Assembly: GCA_964058805.1 (NCBI GenBank)
Contig: CAXKVV010001761.1
Coordinates: 1 to 30,474, forward strand
From: Schoenoplectus triqueter
Lineage: Eukaryota > Streptophyta > Magnoliopsida > Poales > Cyperaceae
Direction: 5' to 3'
DNA length: 30,474 nucleotides
Shown: positions 1 to 11,719 of the stretch, one piece after another
Layout of the letters: each line of letters opens with the position of its first letter
Numbering within the stretch: position 1 is the stretch's first letter
The notes under the pieces: model-generated
What the model saw: only the letters and a program-made list of their open reading frames with translations
The model's database searches: none
What the model was told of the DNA's origin: nothing
Program-made: the position numbers and the translations under genes

Positions 1-524
1 GAATTTGGTCTCTTACACAAAAATGGATTGTCAAGCCTATCGGTAATAAGAGTGACAACACACTCAAAACAAGAAGTGAGTGACAACACACTCAACAAAA
101 GGTGAGTACTACAGCTTAAAAAATATTAGCACTACAGTTCAAGAAACAAATTATAAGAAGATCACGAAGGATCAAGTTAAGCGAATAGAAAGAAACTAGA
201 TTGAATTTAAACAAGAATTTAACTAATTGAGTGTTTTATCTCTTGGATTATTTCTCTCACTTTGTATATGATTAGTAAGCTCTCTGGAGTAATGATTTAG
301 CTAGATGGATCAGATTATTATCAGTGAGAGAAGTAATCTTTTTAAAATAGATCTTCTGAAGCAGCTGAAGAAACTATTTTCGACCTAAACCGTTGTAACG
401 ATTTGAGAATCATTATAACGGCTTAGAAAGAATAGCTGTTGGATTTGATTGAGCTGAAACGTTATAACGATTCACTGAATCATTATACGTTTCATAAATC
501 GTTGCAATGATTACTAAATCATTA
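1..524 (-). mobile_element. Copia-type LTR fragment, inverted copy, cut by the window edge
   Basis: The reverse complement of this stretch aligns almost base for base, with scattered substitutions, to about 15,930-16,470. Shared features include the tract matching CTCACTGATAATAATCTGATC, several direct repeats built on GAGTGTGTTGTCACTC, and many copies of a CGTTATAACG-like palindrome. In the other copy this leads into a region typical of the U5 end of plant copia LTRs, so this is the inner part of an LTR read on the minus strand. No internal coding region follows within the window. The right limit is where similarity fades, near 524. The left limit is the window edge, so I cannot tell a solo LTR from the end of a full element. 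Confidence 0.7.
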
Positions 525-1521
525 AGTTATGCATATAAATACTCATACATTTGTTAAGTTATGCATATACAAGAAATAAGTATATACATACAGATATAGG
601 TATATGTAGCTATGCAGTACTGTTCAGTATTTTAGAATTTCAGAAAATAAAAAATCATTCAAATTTTCAACATTATGTTTGTTTCTTTTGATCTCTCCAT
701 CGAATTTTGAAAAAGATCAGATTAAGAAACTCAATGATCAGTAAGATTGTGTATCACTGAAAATCAAAATAATAAAATTAACTATTTTTAAATTCAAATT
801 AGATAATTTATTAGAGTTATCTTGGAAATTGAGAACTTAGTCCAAAATAAAATTTGAATGACAAATTCATCAATTAATTGTCAAGTATAATTTCACGTCC
901 CTGTGCGTGTACGATTGGACCCGAAGACATCTAATTAGACCGTGTTCGATTTCTTGATTTGACTTCAGCAAACCATGGCTTCAGTCTCTTTTGATTTTTA
1001 AGGTGTTCGGTACTAAAACGAAAAAGCCATGTTTCTACTGTACGAGCATGAGATTCAATAAAATTACAAGCAACAACAACCTCAAAACCAGGTTTTAAAA
1101 GAATCGACCCAGACTAGATATTTTTTTATTGTGGATTGCTCCATTCTAAATTCTACATGCCATGGCTGAAAACTTGATTGTGCGAGCCAAAACCTTACAA
1201 GAGAACGGGGCTTTAAGGACATATGCTCATTATATTCTATGTTAGGATATTGAAAAGTTGTTTGCATGTTACCGATGAATTTAGATGTTCTATCTGCACC
1301 TTTTGAACCACACGAATTGCATTTATTTCTTCAATCTTTATTCTTTTAACATTTTGCTGTCTCTTTAGAAATAAATCTCATGAATGCTTTATATCCCTTT
1401 TATTTGCCATAATTGTGATTTTCATTTGATATTTGACCCAAAAGGGAAAAAAAAAAAGAATTGTCGAACCACTTTCGATTTTATACAAGATGAAGGAAAT
1501 ATCCCTAAGTGAGCCGTATCC
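525..1521. other. Intergenic, no gene seen
   Basis: AT-rich sequence between the LTR fragment and the 3' end of the GDSL gene. No reading frame here resembles a known protein. It should hold the GDSL 3' untranslated region, but I could not choose a polyadenylation site. Confidence 0.6.
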
Positions 1522-1646
1522 ATCTACAACTCAAAAGTCCATTTCAAGCCAGGTCTTGCAATGACACATGATGACGGATGCTGACTATCTACAACTCAAG
1601 TCCACTTCAAGCCAGGTCTTGCAATGACACAGGTCGACAGATGCTG
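1522..1646 (-). repeat. Tandem duplication of the GDSL gene 3' end
   Basis: The stretch 1522-1583 is an approximately 60-bp imperfect copy of 1587-1646. The second unit holds the last codons and stop of the GDSL gene. The first, downstream on the minus strand, repeats the same final residues (VSLQDLA) and a TGA stop. A single duplication has therefore placed a decoy gene end in the 3' untranslated region. Confidence 0.85.
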
Positions 1647-4643
1647 GTTGATGATGAATTTGACCATGACCAATCAGCAAGCAGAGAGTTCACAACCTCA
1701 GTGGTGCTATATGAATCCCACCAAACATGTCTATGTGGCTCGACACATGACATATCCTTTGCCTTACATGGAAACCCTGAAAGTGGCCCCACCCGACAAC
1801 ATGGATCTTGCACATTTTCAAACCCTGTTGGCAAAGGAAATCAGATGATGGAATATATATACCAGCTAATGAATATGAGGCATGCAGCATAAGTGTGGTG
1901 TGATAATAGTACACAAATGGTGCTAGTAAGGTAATGCCTTCTGCTACCAAACATGAGTTACATGACAAGTATATGCACTAAGTTTTTAATTTCATAGGCT
2001 AAATTATGCCTTAAATTGCATGGGACGCTAGTGGAAATATGACATGTATGCTGCAAAAGCACAAGGATATACCTGTGTTAGAAACCAGTTTCAAGTTTTA
2101 GTAGTACAAAGATGAAACTAGAAGCCCTCTGATGCTACTTGCATAGAAAAAAAGCCAAATCTATTTTATTTTCAATTCTAGCATAGAGTTCAAACAACTC
2201 ATTTTCACTCTAATTAACAAATAGTAGTAGCAAGTTACTAATACAGTAGCATAAAGTATATGATATGCAACAATAAAGAAAGAGAAGTTAGCCATACCAT
2301 AGATTTTGGGTTTTGAGATAATTTCCAAAATACCGCTGTAGACATCACAGAACAAAATGTCAGAATTAGGAAGCTCACTTCGCAGCTTTTCCAGTCTAGT
2401 TTCAAGCATGACATTGTATCCCTTGATCAGATCATTCACCTCAACCATACAGTTCCTTTCATCCAACCCACTGCTGCTGCTGCTGCTCCTATGCAACACG
2501 ACATGTGGTGCACAACCCAAAGGACCCAGTCCAATTACAGCTATTCTCCTTGCATCTGCATAATACAGATCCTGCAAATGTGCCCATTGTTATTTTAATA
2601 ATACCTGTCATAAAATGAAATTCCAGATTGCACCTTATATATCATATTCTCAACTAATTGCCAAAATCATTTGAAACTTCTATAATCGATTAACAGAAAT
2701 GTGTCGTATAATTAAACAATAATCATTTTGCTTTGTACTCAGGTAATGCCTTCCTATCATGCCTGGACTAACCTAATCAAGAAAAAGCTAACACCTTTCT
2801 TATCAATCCTGCATTAAAAAAATCAAGAGAAGTGAGTTTGGATCTTAGTTTTTAACAGTTACCAACTAAACTTGCAAACATTTGGTTAAAATTAACTAAG
2901 CTAAGGGGGGAGAACGGAAAAGAATTAAAGGGAGGTTAAAATTATTTCATACAAAATTGAGAGAGTACAATTTTTGAGAAAACAAATAAAGAGATTAACT
3001 TTATTGCATCCATTGGAGCAGATCTGGGAAATATCATAACAGTTTGCTGTACTCAAGAATTGTAACTTGGATATGTGCCAAGCAAGTTATTGCATCCATT
3101 GGAGATGTTAGGTGCTATTTGCATATGGGCCAAACCTTATTAGTGAATTACAAATAGATGCTTATTGTTCTTGCATAAAAGTACAATGCCTTTTCTGTGA
3201 TCCAAAAACACCCCTAGTTCATGGAAGAAGTAAAACAGATCGAATATGCCCAGAGGTTTTTAGCAACTTAAAAAAATGAGGTTAACCATTTGTTGCGGAG
3301 ATTTCAAAATTGCCTTGTACCAGACTCTAGCAGCTACTAACCTTTATGGCCCTTGCCATGTGTGATACAAGAAGTGGGCCTAGCTTATGCCGTCGATATT
3401 TTGGGGTGGAGCTAATATCAGACTGATGCTTCAAGATTTGCAAATAATCATCAGTCCCAAAGGAGAGAAGAAATAGTGCTGATGACGCGGTGTGGGGAGC
3501 AGCTATGGGACCATACTCAAGTTGTAAGAGTTGAAGTGCCTCCTCCACCTGTCTTACCTGCCGACTGAGCGTCGGTGAAGAGAATGAGTTGGTAGAAGAC
3601 AGAATAGTACCTTGTGGAGTACCAAAATTCCACACCGAGGCGGTAAAGCCGGAGGACCTTTTTAGAGTATTAAACGAAGGGGGTTGAGAGAGCCTCATTT
3701 TCTTAGCTGTTAGAATATAAAAGAGTTTCTGATTAGACATTCTCAGTCTTCAATTAACTCTACATAAAACAATATTCCTAATTTTATATTGATTTATCAA
3801 GTTATTCTTCTTTCCAATTTTTTTCCACCTGCTATTAGCAAAATTCTGCGTGCACAACTCTGATATTTATCGCAGTGAGATATGCGATATTCTGAGGGTG
3901 TTTTATTACAAGAAAAGAAGTATAGCTGTTAATCTGTTTGTTATAGCTGTGTAAAACTCAATATGCAGGCCGCAGGGTTACAAGAACAACCATTGTTCCA
4001 AGCAAGAAAAGATAGACAAATTGCCAGTTTGGTACCATAATGGTAATATCCTCGAATTTTGTTTTCTATATCATAAATAATGTCTTAGGCGAAAAAGTTC
4101 GGTCAAACTTTCACTACCACATGCAAATCAGTACAAAAAGAAACAAGCTTTTAGGGGGGACATAAGAAATTAGGCATCAATTCGCTCGAGGTTTAACATT
4201 GGGAAAAAAAATATATTGTCCATAAAAACTAACTTTCACATAAGGAATCACCTAATAAGATTAGAAATAAAATATTGCCACAGATAAGACCAAGATAGTG
4301 GACTTAAGAGGAGTGCGCCAAGAACCAAACTCACCAGGTACACATTCAAGAAATTATCAAGAAAAATAGAAAAAAAATGCCTCAATTCATTGACCTAATA
4401 GGAGATTGAACCGCATCGATTACCAATGAGATCAGGGAGTAGACGATTGGAGCAATAGGGTTGGGAGAAGTTGAGCCAGAGCAGAGCAGTGTAGTGGCTG
4501 TTATCGCGGCAGTTCGCCGTAGAATCGCCGAGCACGAAGAGGCTGGAAGCGGAGGGAGGCGGCGCGTCGGTCGGAGAGGAGGTTGCGATGAGATCCGAGA
4601 AGAATAGTAGAGGAAGGAGGAGACCTAGGAGGTATGGCGCCAT
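1607..4643 (-). CDS. GDSL/SGNH esterase-lipase-like protein, four exons, 358 aa
   Basis: Exons are 4643-4424, 3706-3342, 2571-2298 and 1824-1607, and all three introns have GT/AG borders. Joined they give 1077 nt in one frame, with codons at the first and third junctions restored as Ala74 and Gly287. The protein opens with a hydrophobic signal peptide (residues 1 to about 20), then FVLGDST with presumptive nucleophile Ser41, NFG at 100-102, GTDD at 157-160 and PLGC at 212-215. It ends with HVWWDSYSTTEVVN at 319-332. Plant GDSL enzymes normally carry GxND in the third block and DxxHP in the last. Here Asn is Asp160, and Ser326 stands where the catalytic His belongs. Other members of the plant family with a WWD motif of this kind also seem to lack His, so this may be an old atypical clade rather than a fresh mutation. 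A run of six Ser (224-229) comes from a CTG repeat. The family is clear; catalytic activity is doubtful, and the substrate is unknown. The introns (473, 770 and 717 bp) showed no further genes. Confidence 0.88.
2471..2488. repeat. (CTG)6 microsatellite inside GDSL exon 3
   Basis: Six CTG triplets read as AGC on the coding strand and encode the Ser224-229 run. Length changes here would stay in frame and should vary between individuals. Confidence 0.9.
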
Positions 4644-5929
4644 TAAAATCTCTCTGTTTCTCCAATTCTGGGTTCACCTTTGGAGTACGAGCGGGAGTCC
4701 GTACTTTTGTCTTGGTGGGCTCCACAACTCAGTCCCACAAAATTTGAGATTTCTGTAACACATCTGGGAGCAAATATAGTGCTACAGGGAACTGATTTTC
4801 ACCGTTCGATCAAATATGGGCCATTTAATGGTACGATTAGAATTAGGACACTTAGAATGAATACGGTTTGGATGTTATGATGTTTTGGGCCTACTGAAAC
4901 CGGAAAATTCTTTCATTTGGATTGAAGGGATTTTTACAACCTTCATGGTCTATTTTTTTTTAGTTTTCTTTTATTTCAAATAAATATTTTTTGATCCTAA
5001 AGTATAGAGAAAACATATTATTTCTTTCTTCAGTTACTCTTTTAATTATAAAAATAATACAAAATTGATATAGCCCAACCACAAGCAATCAACCAATGTA
5101 GACATTCTTGACCTATGTTCTTATCTCGCTTAAAACAACATGAGAATAGAAAGACACAAATTCTGGCCCAAAATCTAAACAAACTCAACTTAACTTTTGT
5201 TTCCTTTCCTGGCGCGAAGTTTAAACTTTGTATGCTTCTTACCTTAATTTCTATCTTGCTACGATCTGGTACACATCATATTTATCTGGACTTTTTTTTA
5301 AAGATGAGAGTTCAGTCCTTATATCTCATAAAATGTTTGTTAAATATTTCCATCTGAATTTCAAATTTGTGACATTCCATACAGAGGACATTATCTTTTG
5401 TCACCGAACGAAGATCATTTCTTATATTGTTGCGTATTCGTCCCACATTCAGAAATCTGGTACAGATATTTGATATTCTATATCCGTGCGTGGATATGGA
5501 TACAGATAGGATTTGTAATTTTAAATAATCTACATTCAAAAAGCTAGATATATAATACGTTATTTAATAAATATTATTGAAAAATAATGTCCTAACATCA
5601 TTACAATCAGAAAGAAGCAATAGAATTTCTCAAGATTTTTTTATAAAACTGGGAAATATTTGTTGGAATATGTCACACTTTTGTATGATACAAATTGTCT
5701 GCAAATGTAATCTTTGCAGCATACTAGAACCACAGACAAATTTCAACTCTCAGCCGTTTTTTTTTGAACCAAGCAGAAAGAAAAAAGTTAGCGCGCGCTC
5801 ATTTTTTTCGAGCTCGAGACAAACTGGTCAACTATGCCCTAAGCCGAGACGCAATTGTCCCAAAAAACTTCCTCAAAAAAGATGCAACAGAAAGAGGAAA
5901 ATAACCCGAATGCACAAGAAACCATCCGC
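4644..5929. other. Intergenic between the two minus-strand genes
   Basis: This holds the GDSL promoter on its left side and the 3' flank of the WRI1-like gene on its right. I see no convincing TATA box for the GDSL gene and no other coding region. Around 5465-5520 there is a short patch of ATATCCG/GGATATGGATAC-like sequence resembling the element at 12881-13556, probably a relic of the same repeat. Confidence 0.5.
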
Positions 5930-8900
5930 CTACCAGCACAAACAAGCATGCGCATTCGCGCACACGCAAACCATGGATGCATTGGATGAAACATTCTTCA
6001 TTTCCTCTCCTTTTGCCTCCTCGACCTGATTTGCATCCAGACCACCAACATCCCCACTCGCATTGAACTCGGGCCCGTTAAGGATGTACTCAATATCATC
6101 CTCGAACTGCACATCGTGCAACAAGTAATCGATATTTGTATCGAGATCAAATGCAAACTTCTCTTCTGTCAGAGCATTCCATGGGTCTTCTACTGTGCTT
6201 TCCTCACTGAGCAAGTAGTCATCGACATTAACATCTGATGGCACTATGTCTGGAACCTCTGCCGGGCCCGACTCGGGCTGGGCCTCACATGATTGGGCTG
6301 GTTGGGCTTTCTCTTGTTGGAACTTTTCAGGCTGGTCCTTGATGTAGCACCTGATATCAAAGTTTGTCACAGCATTTATGCCCCGGTATTCTATCGCGGC
6401 GAGGTCGTATGCCTGCGCCGCTTCCTCCTGTGTACCTACAAAAAAATTGAATTATGTGATTTTTTTTACAAAAAAAAAGAATAATTTTCTAGTGAAAACT
6501 GACTGGAATTTTTTGGCACAGACCAGAGCAACATAGTATAATTATGGTAAAGGAATAAAAATAAATGCATGGTGAATGTGATTAATTTGAACCACCAGAT
6601 CTGAGTTCATATATATAATACTTCTAATTGAGATGCATGGTCGTCATTGAACCAATTTCTTAACCGGGCGGTGATCCAAATTTCCTTGGTCATGACTGTG
6701 TGGATGAAATAAACCTGGTTTCATGGGGCAACTACTTGTGTGGTCTATCTTGTGGGAAATCACTGACAAGAAGAATCATGAAAATTATACGGAGGAAATG
6801 GCTGCTGAGGTGGTAAAACCTTGTCTGATATTGATATCAGTATACCAGTGATTCTCCCATACAGATTAGAGTTAGTGAATTGAAGAGAGGAACAAAAGAG
6901 AGGTGGATACACATGAGGTGAAAACAAACAAGTAGTTCAGAAGATCTCTCCACATGACAAAGCAGCTCAGCACTCATTGCGGAGTCATGAGGGGGGTGGA
7001 TCTTATTCCAATCCACCTGGAACCCATTTTCTGTAAATCCAACTCACGTGCTTGTCACGAGCGCCATTACAAGTTGGTCTAGATCTCCTATGGAAACAAT
7101 CCATGTGACCGTTTGTGTGCCATTACAACTGAACTGGCAGATCTTAACGAGTTGACCAACTTTTTTTTTATGGAAATCTTTGCATGCCCATAAATAATTA
7201 ATTTTACTAAAATGTATGTTCATTGATGTGAAGATAAATTTAGTAATTTATAAGATCAATTTGAAACGTTGAGGAAAATAAGAAAAACATACTGAATGTT
7301 CCCAAATAGAGATACTTGTTGCCAAATACTCTTCCAATCCTTGCTTCCCATCTTCCATTGTGATGGTGCCTGCATTATTTGAATATATTTTTTTGTCAAT
7401 ATCTATACTTGGTAAAAGCAAAGTATAGAAAAAAAAAATTGCAATTAACCTATCTTAGTTTGCCTTATATTAAGTATGAAGCAGAAATTAAAAAAAAATA
7501 CCAAAGAGCTAAATTGTTTATTTTCTTAATAACAATATTAATATTTGCAACAAAAATAACGCCAATAGAACGCACAAATAGCTACAGGAGCACTTCAATC
7601 AGAAACTCCACATTACTATCACGTGATATGTTCAATCTGTCTTTTTGCCCACCTAAAGGGGACCAAATAATAACTATTTGATTCTGAACATGAAAAGAAA
7701 TAAACAAATAAATGCACAAATCAGCGCAATCACAACCGTCTATTACAAGATCAACGATTGTGATGTTGCCTCTTTTCAAGTCAAGTGGTCAACATACACC
7801 TTCATATTTTTCAGTCCCTTGATCCCCACCATTTAATGATCTATGGGACAATGACAGAATGGAATTTCTGAATTACAGCTCTCCCTCCTTAATTTTTGTT
7901 ACATTGCCAATTAAATTAAATGACATTTAATATTTAATAGCTACCTTGCCACTCCCCTGTACTTGGAGACTCCTCTAGAGAAGCCACTGCTCCTGCGCCT
8001 GAGTGAGGCCAAGTACTCATCTCTTGACACTGCCTTCATAGCCTCCATCTCTTTCTCATACCTCTCCAACTGCAATTTATTTTTGTACCCTCATATTAAA
8101 TTACAAATTTTCACTTTATTCGGATAATAGTGCATGCATGAATATTTAGTACTACATATGACCTCAAAGTGTTAGCAGTACTTGAAAGTGGACCTTGCTA
8201 ACTACATCTCAGAAAGCAGTTCTTTGTTTTATTTTAGAAGAAAAATGCAAGGACTAATTAATTTATTAAATTGCAATAAAAGACTTACAGGAAAATTCAG
8301 CAATGTCTCTGGACCCCAGTATTTTAGTGCGGCGAGGTCATATGTGCGTGCCGCGGCTTCTTCAGTATCATAAGCTCCTGATACATAACAGTTTAACTAA
8401 TTTATTCACAATACAGGTGCAGCATTCATGTTTTTGTCAGAAAATTCTATTAGTCAAATATACATAAATTAGACTATATCAATCCCCTTATATAAAAATA
8501 CATACATGACTCTGTCATTTGTGCTGGCTAGCTAGATTCAATATAATGCTATACAGTGTTGGAGGTTGATCTGGTAAACATTTATTGAGTCAATCCGGGC
8601 TAGATTGCAATAAGATGCTGGATTGTTCAAATTGATCTAGTAAACAAATATATGGTTGCCAACCAGAGTTGGATTATATCCCAAATTAGAAAACTATTGG
8701 TTATTACATTGAATATTGTCTATAGATTTGTTTAACTTGGTTCAGCTACCAGTTTTGTCTCTACTAATGGTTATACAAATCATATGTTGCTAGAGACTTG
8801 TTAAATTTGCGTTGTTGATTTCCATCCCAAATTTGGTCCCCCAAACCCTCCCAGAAGAAAAGAAAGAATTGAGGTCTAACTTGGCTGGCATAGATACTAT

Positions 8901-11496
8901 TCCTGCAAGACCTTTTCAGTAAAATCATGTGCATAAATCTTTTTCCAAAAGTTTAAATTTTTCATGTTGAATTATAATTTAATATTTTTTCAGTGCCAAA
9001 GTGTCACTGATTCTGCAATCTGTAGTTCTGTACAAAGACACCAAAAAGGGCACAACCGCACAAGCTCCCCTGGTCATAGGCCCAGCTACCTTATTTTCTT
9101 TTTCATTTTTTTTAATCAAGTGATACTTTCTGAAATTTTTTTGTAATTTACTCAAAAATACTCAATTTTGACTTCAAAGCTTAGTTTGTACCAAAGTTGT
9201 CTAAGGACTCATTTCTTCTGGAACTTGATCTACCATTTAATGCTCAATTATTTCATTGCTCTTCTCAGAATAAAAAAATTATTCATATTATTAACCCTAT
9301 TTATTTTATATTCATAACGCAACATCTACTTGGCATTTGCATGATATCCCCAAATGTTGATCCTATTGAAAATAAACAGCTTAAATTCTATCTCTATCGC
9401 ATTGTCAAAAACATACATAATTTTTTTTTCCGACGGATGTAGACCATCTGATTTTGATCAACCCTCTTTGATTGGCCCCATATTAATTTTCATTTTTTGT
9501 AAGACCCATATTGATTCCTAATTTCTGCCCCAGATAATATAACATAAAAATCAATAGAAAACAAAAAAAAATGTACTATGGATTTAAGGAGAGGTTGGGG
9601 TTGGAATCATAGTGACAACACATCATAAATATAAATTAAACTCAAGAGGTACTTTGTGATGAATCTCAAAAGTATCATGACTTACCCAAATAAACTAATC
9701 AGGTCACGCAGTCAGCATCAGTGGACCAACACCAAACCAAGCGCAGATCCCCAGGCAAATCCAAATTGAAATCAAGACAGAATGTCAGGCATGTACAGCA
9801 AAACTCCAATATTTGCAATTTTGCATCTTAGTTTTATCTAAATTAATCAATCTTAAGGAATAATACCAACTCATGACAAGTTGGGTTGAAAGCTGAAACC
9901 CAGGGGCCTATTTGAAAGGTAACAACTGACAAGTGAAGCAACATGCATGTGTGTCTTTTAAAATTTCTTTTTACTTTCTTTGAAAAGGCCATGGCCATAT
10001 ATTAAATTAACCGTTGCGGTTTTCATCACTCGAACCAAATCTGCTATTATTCTTGCTGAATAATAAGACCCTCTTATTCTCATCCAACGATCTTGATTTT
10101 TTCATAGCTCGAATCTCAAAGCATCTCGAGTTTCATATCTCCACCGTCGAGATAGAAATAATAGGTCCTCTTATTGTCAATAATAATAGCAGATTCGGAC
10201 CCTTCATCACTAGTGTCTAATAAAAGACAAAAAATAAAACAAGAAAAAATAATCAATGTGAAAATGTTTAAATTTGTATCAGATTGGAGTTGGTATAATT
10301 AGAAAAAAAAAGATGCATTACTTAGAAATGTGTATTTTAATAATGAGGTGTAATTAAGAAAATACTTCAATGATACTAATTAAGTTTACCCAATTTAATT
10401 AAAATGGGGTAGAAAGAATAATATGGTATTATATTAAAAAATGTGTCGTTTACCAGTGTCAGATGCAACCATCAGAAGGATTGTAACAACAAACCCTATT
10501 TAATGTAGAGGTTGTTTTTGGCTTTTAGTTGGGAGTTGTATAGTGCTAGCTTGATAAATGCCATGTTGAAATAAAAACTAAACAAGAGGTGGTTTATCAA
10601 TTATGCAAGAGGTGGTTTATCAATTATGCAATTGGTGTGGCGCTGCATAGCACAAAAAGTGTGAATAATTCGTTCAGAGGAGAGAAATGCATGAAACTGG
10701 AGGTTTTGCATAGTAGAAATTGAAAAAAAAAACAATTTACAAGGAAATTTCTTATTGACATTATACAAGCTGGTAATTATCTGTTCTGCAACTAGAAAAA
10801 GTTGACAACAGAAAAATAAATTTTAAATTCACTAATTCGATTAGAAAACTCCACATAAGCAATAAGAATTTTCTTTGAAACAATCAATTCACATAGGAAA
10901 ATTATAAAAACAAGCAATATATGATACCATCCAACAGATACTTGTACCGGAACCATGAAAATCCGTAAAAAAGTTTTGTTAAGAAGATCCTGATCTTCCG
11001 TTTATAGCAAAAAAAAAAAAAAAGAAAACGAAAGAAAGAATGAAAATAAGGAGAAAAAATATTTAACCAAAAAAAAGAAGCAAAAGAAGAAATTTTGGTT
11101 TAATCATGTACCTTGTTTTCCTTTCTTGCTCTGAAGAGGATTCCAACTGTTCTTATCCCAGAGATGGGCTTCATACCTCCCTGTCCATCTATGCCTGATG
11201 ACATGCAATGCATATTTTGTTTGACAAATTAAAACTAATCTCAATTTTAGAAACTTGATCCCATTTAAAAAATTTGTTTTCCAATCATGCTTTGTGATGA
11301 ATTACCTCGTCACTCCTCTGTAGATGGAGCTCCTCTTTGCATTGCCACTAGGTGAGAGGATTTTGGATGGGTTTTGGGTTCTCTTGGAGCGCTTAGACTT
11401 GGGCTTGTTCTCCATTTCACATGCATTGTAAGAGGAGTTAGAAGAGGTGGAAGAAGAAGGAGAGAGAGGAGGGAGGTTTGGGCATGGCCTCTTCAT
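5930..11496 (-). CDS. WRI1: WRINKLED1-type AP2/ERF transcription factor, seven exons, 359 aa
   Basis: Exons are 11496-11306, 11194-11112, 9694-9686 (micro-exon), 8377-8289, 8069-7945, 7369-7293 and 6435-5930, all with GT/AG borders. The total is 1080 nt in one frame. A Ser-rich start and basic patch KPKSKRSKR (31-39, likely nuclear signal) precede AP2 domain 1 (about 57-124, [19 protein letters not shown]). A linker ending [13 protein letters not shown] leads to AP2 domain 2 (about 160-218, [19 protein letters not shown] to NAVTNFD). The acidic tail (about 240-340) contains DDIEYILNG and may activate transcription. Domain 1 has KKGKQVYLGAYD and [13 protein letters not shown], closer to WRI1 than to WRI3/WRI4, which have KKGRQ and KYWGR. 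WRI1 proteins bind AW-boxes and switch on glycolysis and plastid fatty-acid synthesis. The start at 11496 is chosen because the upstream in-frame sequence is a translated GA repeat. The protein is shorter than Arabidopsis WRI1 (about 430 aa), and its last 14 residues ([17 protein letters not shown]) look odd. Confidence 0.9.
8530..8651. repeat. Old tandem duplication in WRI1-like intron 3
   Basis: Two diverged units of about 55 bp, near 8530-8584 and 8600-8651, both run from GCTAGATT to a TGATCT(G/A)GTAAACA motif. No function is implied. Confidence 0.5.
9686..9694 (-). CDS. WRI1: 9-nt micro-exon of the WRI1-like gene (V-Y-L)
   Basis: On the minus strand the sequence reads AG|TTTATTTGG|GTAAG. 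Exon 2 ends with a lone G (11112) and exon 4 starts with GA (8377). Adding these nine bases restores Val-Tyr-Leu-Gly, giving GKQVYLGAYD, as in other plant AP2-type genes where this same micro-exon is known. Skipping it would keep the frame but delete VYL, which is needed for function in Arabidopsis WRI1. It lies between introns of 1417 bp (9695-11111) and 1308 bp (8378-9685). Confidence 0.92.
10022..10211. mobile_element. Small Mutator-type MITE in WRI1-like intron 2
   Basis: The 9-mer TTCATCACT occurs at 10022-10030 and again, unchanged, at 10203-10211. Between them lies a 172-bp element whose ends are inverted copies: AAATCTGCTATTATT on the left matches the reverse complement of the right end, GAATCTGCTATTATT. 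A 9-bp target duplication with inverted ends is the hallmark of Mutator-like elements. It is non-coding and sits in the long intron just upstream (in gene direction) of the micro-exon. Confidence 0.72.
10583..10628. repeat. Two exact 23-bp tandem units in WRI1-like intron 2
   Basis: CAAGAGGTGGTTTATCAATTATG is present twice with no gap (10583-10605 and 10606-10628). The lack of differences suggests a recent slippage event. Confidence 0.9.
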
Positions 11497-11504
11497 CGCA
11501 TAAA

Positions 11505-11524
11505 AGAGAGAGAGAGAGAGAGAG
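11505..11524 (-). repeat. (CT)10 microsatellite in the WRI1-like 5' untranslated region
   Basis: Ten AG dinucleotides on the plus strand, read as CT on the transcript strand, 9 bases upstream of the chosen ATG. Pyrimidine repeats of this kind are common in plant leaders near the transcription start. Confidence 0.85.
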
Positions 11525-11639
11525 TTTATGGGTTTTTGCTGAGGCTTGAGATTTAAGGGGTAGAGAGAACGGAATGTGTTTCTCTTGCCTCTTTTGATTT
11601 GGTGGTGGTGTGTTTGTGGGGTTATAAAAAGGATCATGG

Positions 11640-11646
11640 TTTTATA
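11640..11646 (-). promoter_or_regulatory. Probable TATA box of the WRI1-like gene
   Basis: The minus strand reads CTATAAAAC here. With a start about 30 bp downstream, the leader would be about 110-120 nt, holding the CT repeat. The spacing and exact TATAAAA core make this the best promoter candidate; transcript ends would settle it. Confidence 0.55.
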
Positions 11647-11719
11647 GTAGGAACCAAGGAGGCTAAAGTGCAAGACTGCTAAAACCTGCTATATTGTGGA
11701 TTTTGTATGGCGATGGTGA

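Noticed and set aside
1578..1892. Open frames on the plus strand
   Set aside because: Antisense shadow of GDSL exon 4, whose minus-strand frame matches the family.
2357..2563. Open frame on the plus strand
   Set aside because: Antisense shadow of GDSL exon 3.
11374..11556. Arg-rich open frame on the plus strand
   Set aside because: Antisense shadow of WRI1-like exon 1 and its GA repeat.
11497..11673. In-frame upstream extension of the WRI1-like protein
   Set aside because: It would translate the CT repeat and the region next to the TATA box; MKRPC at 11496 is a better start.
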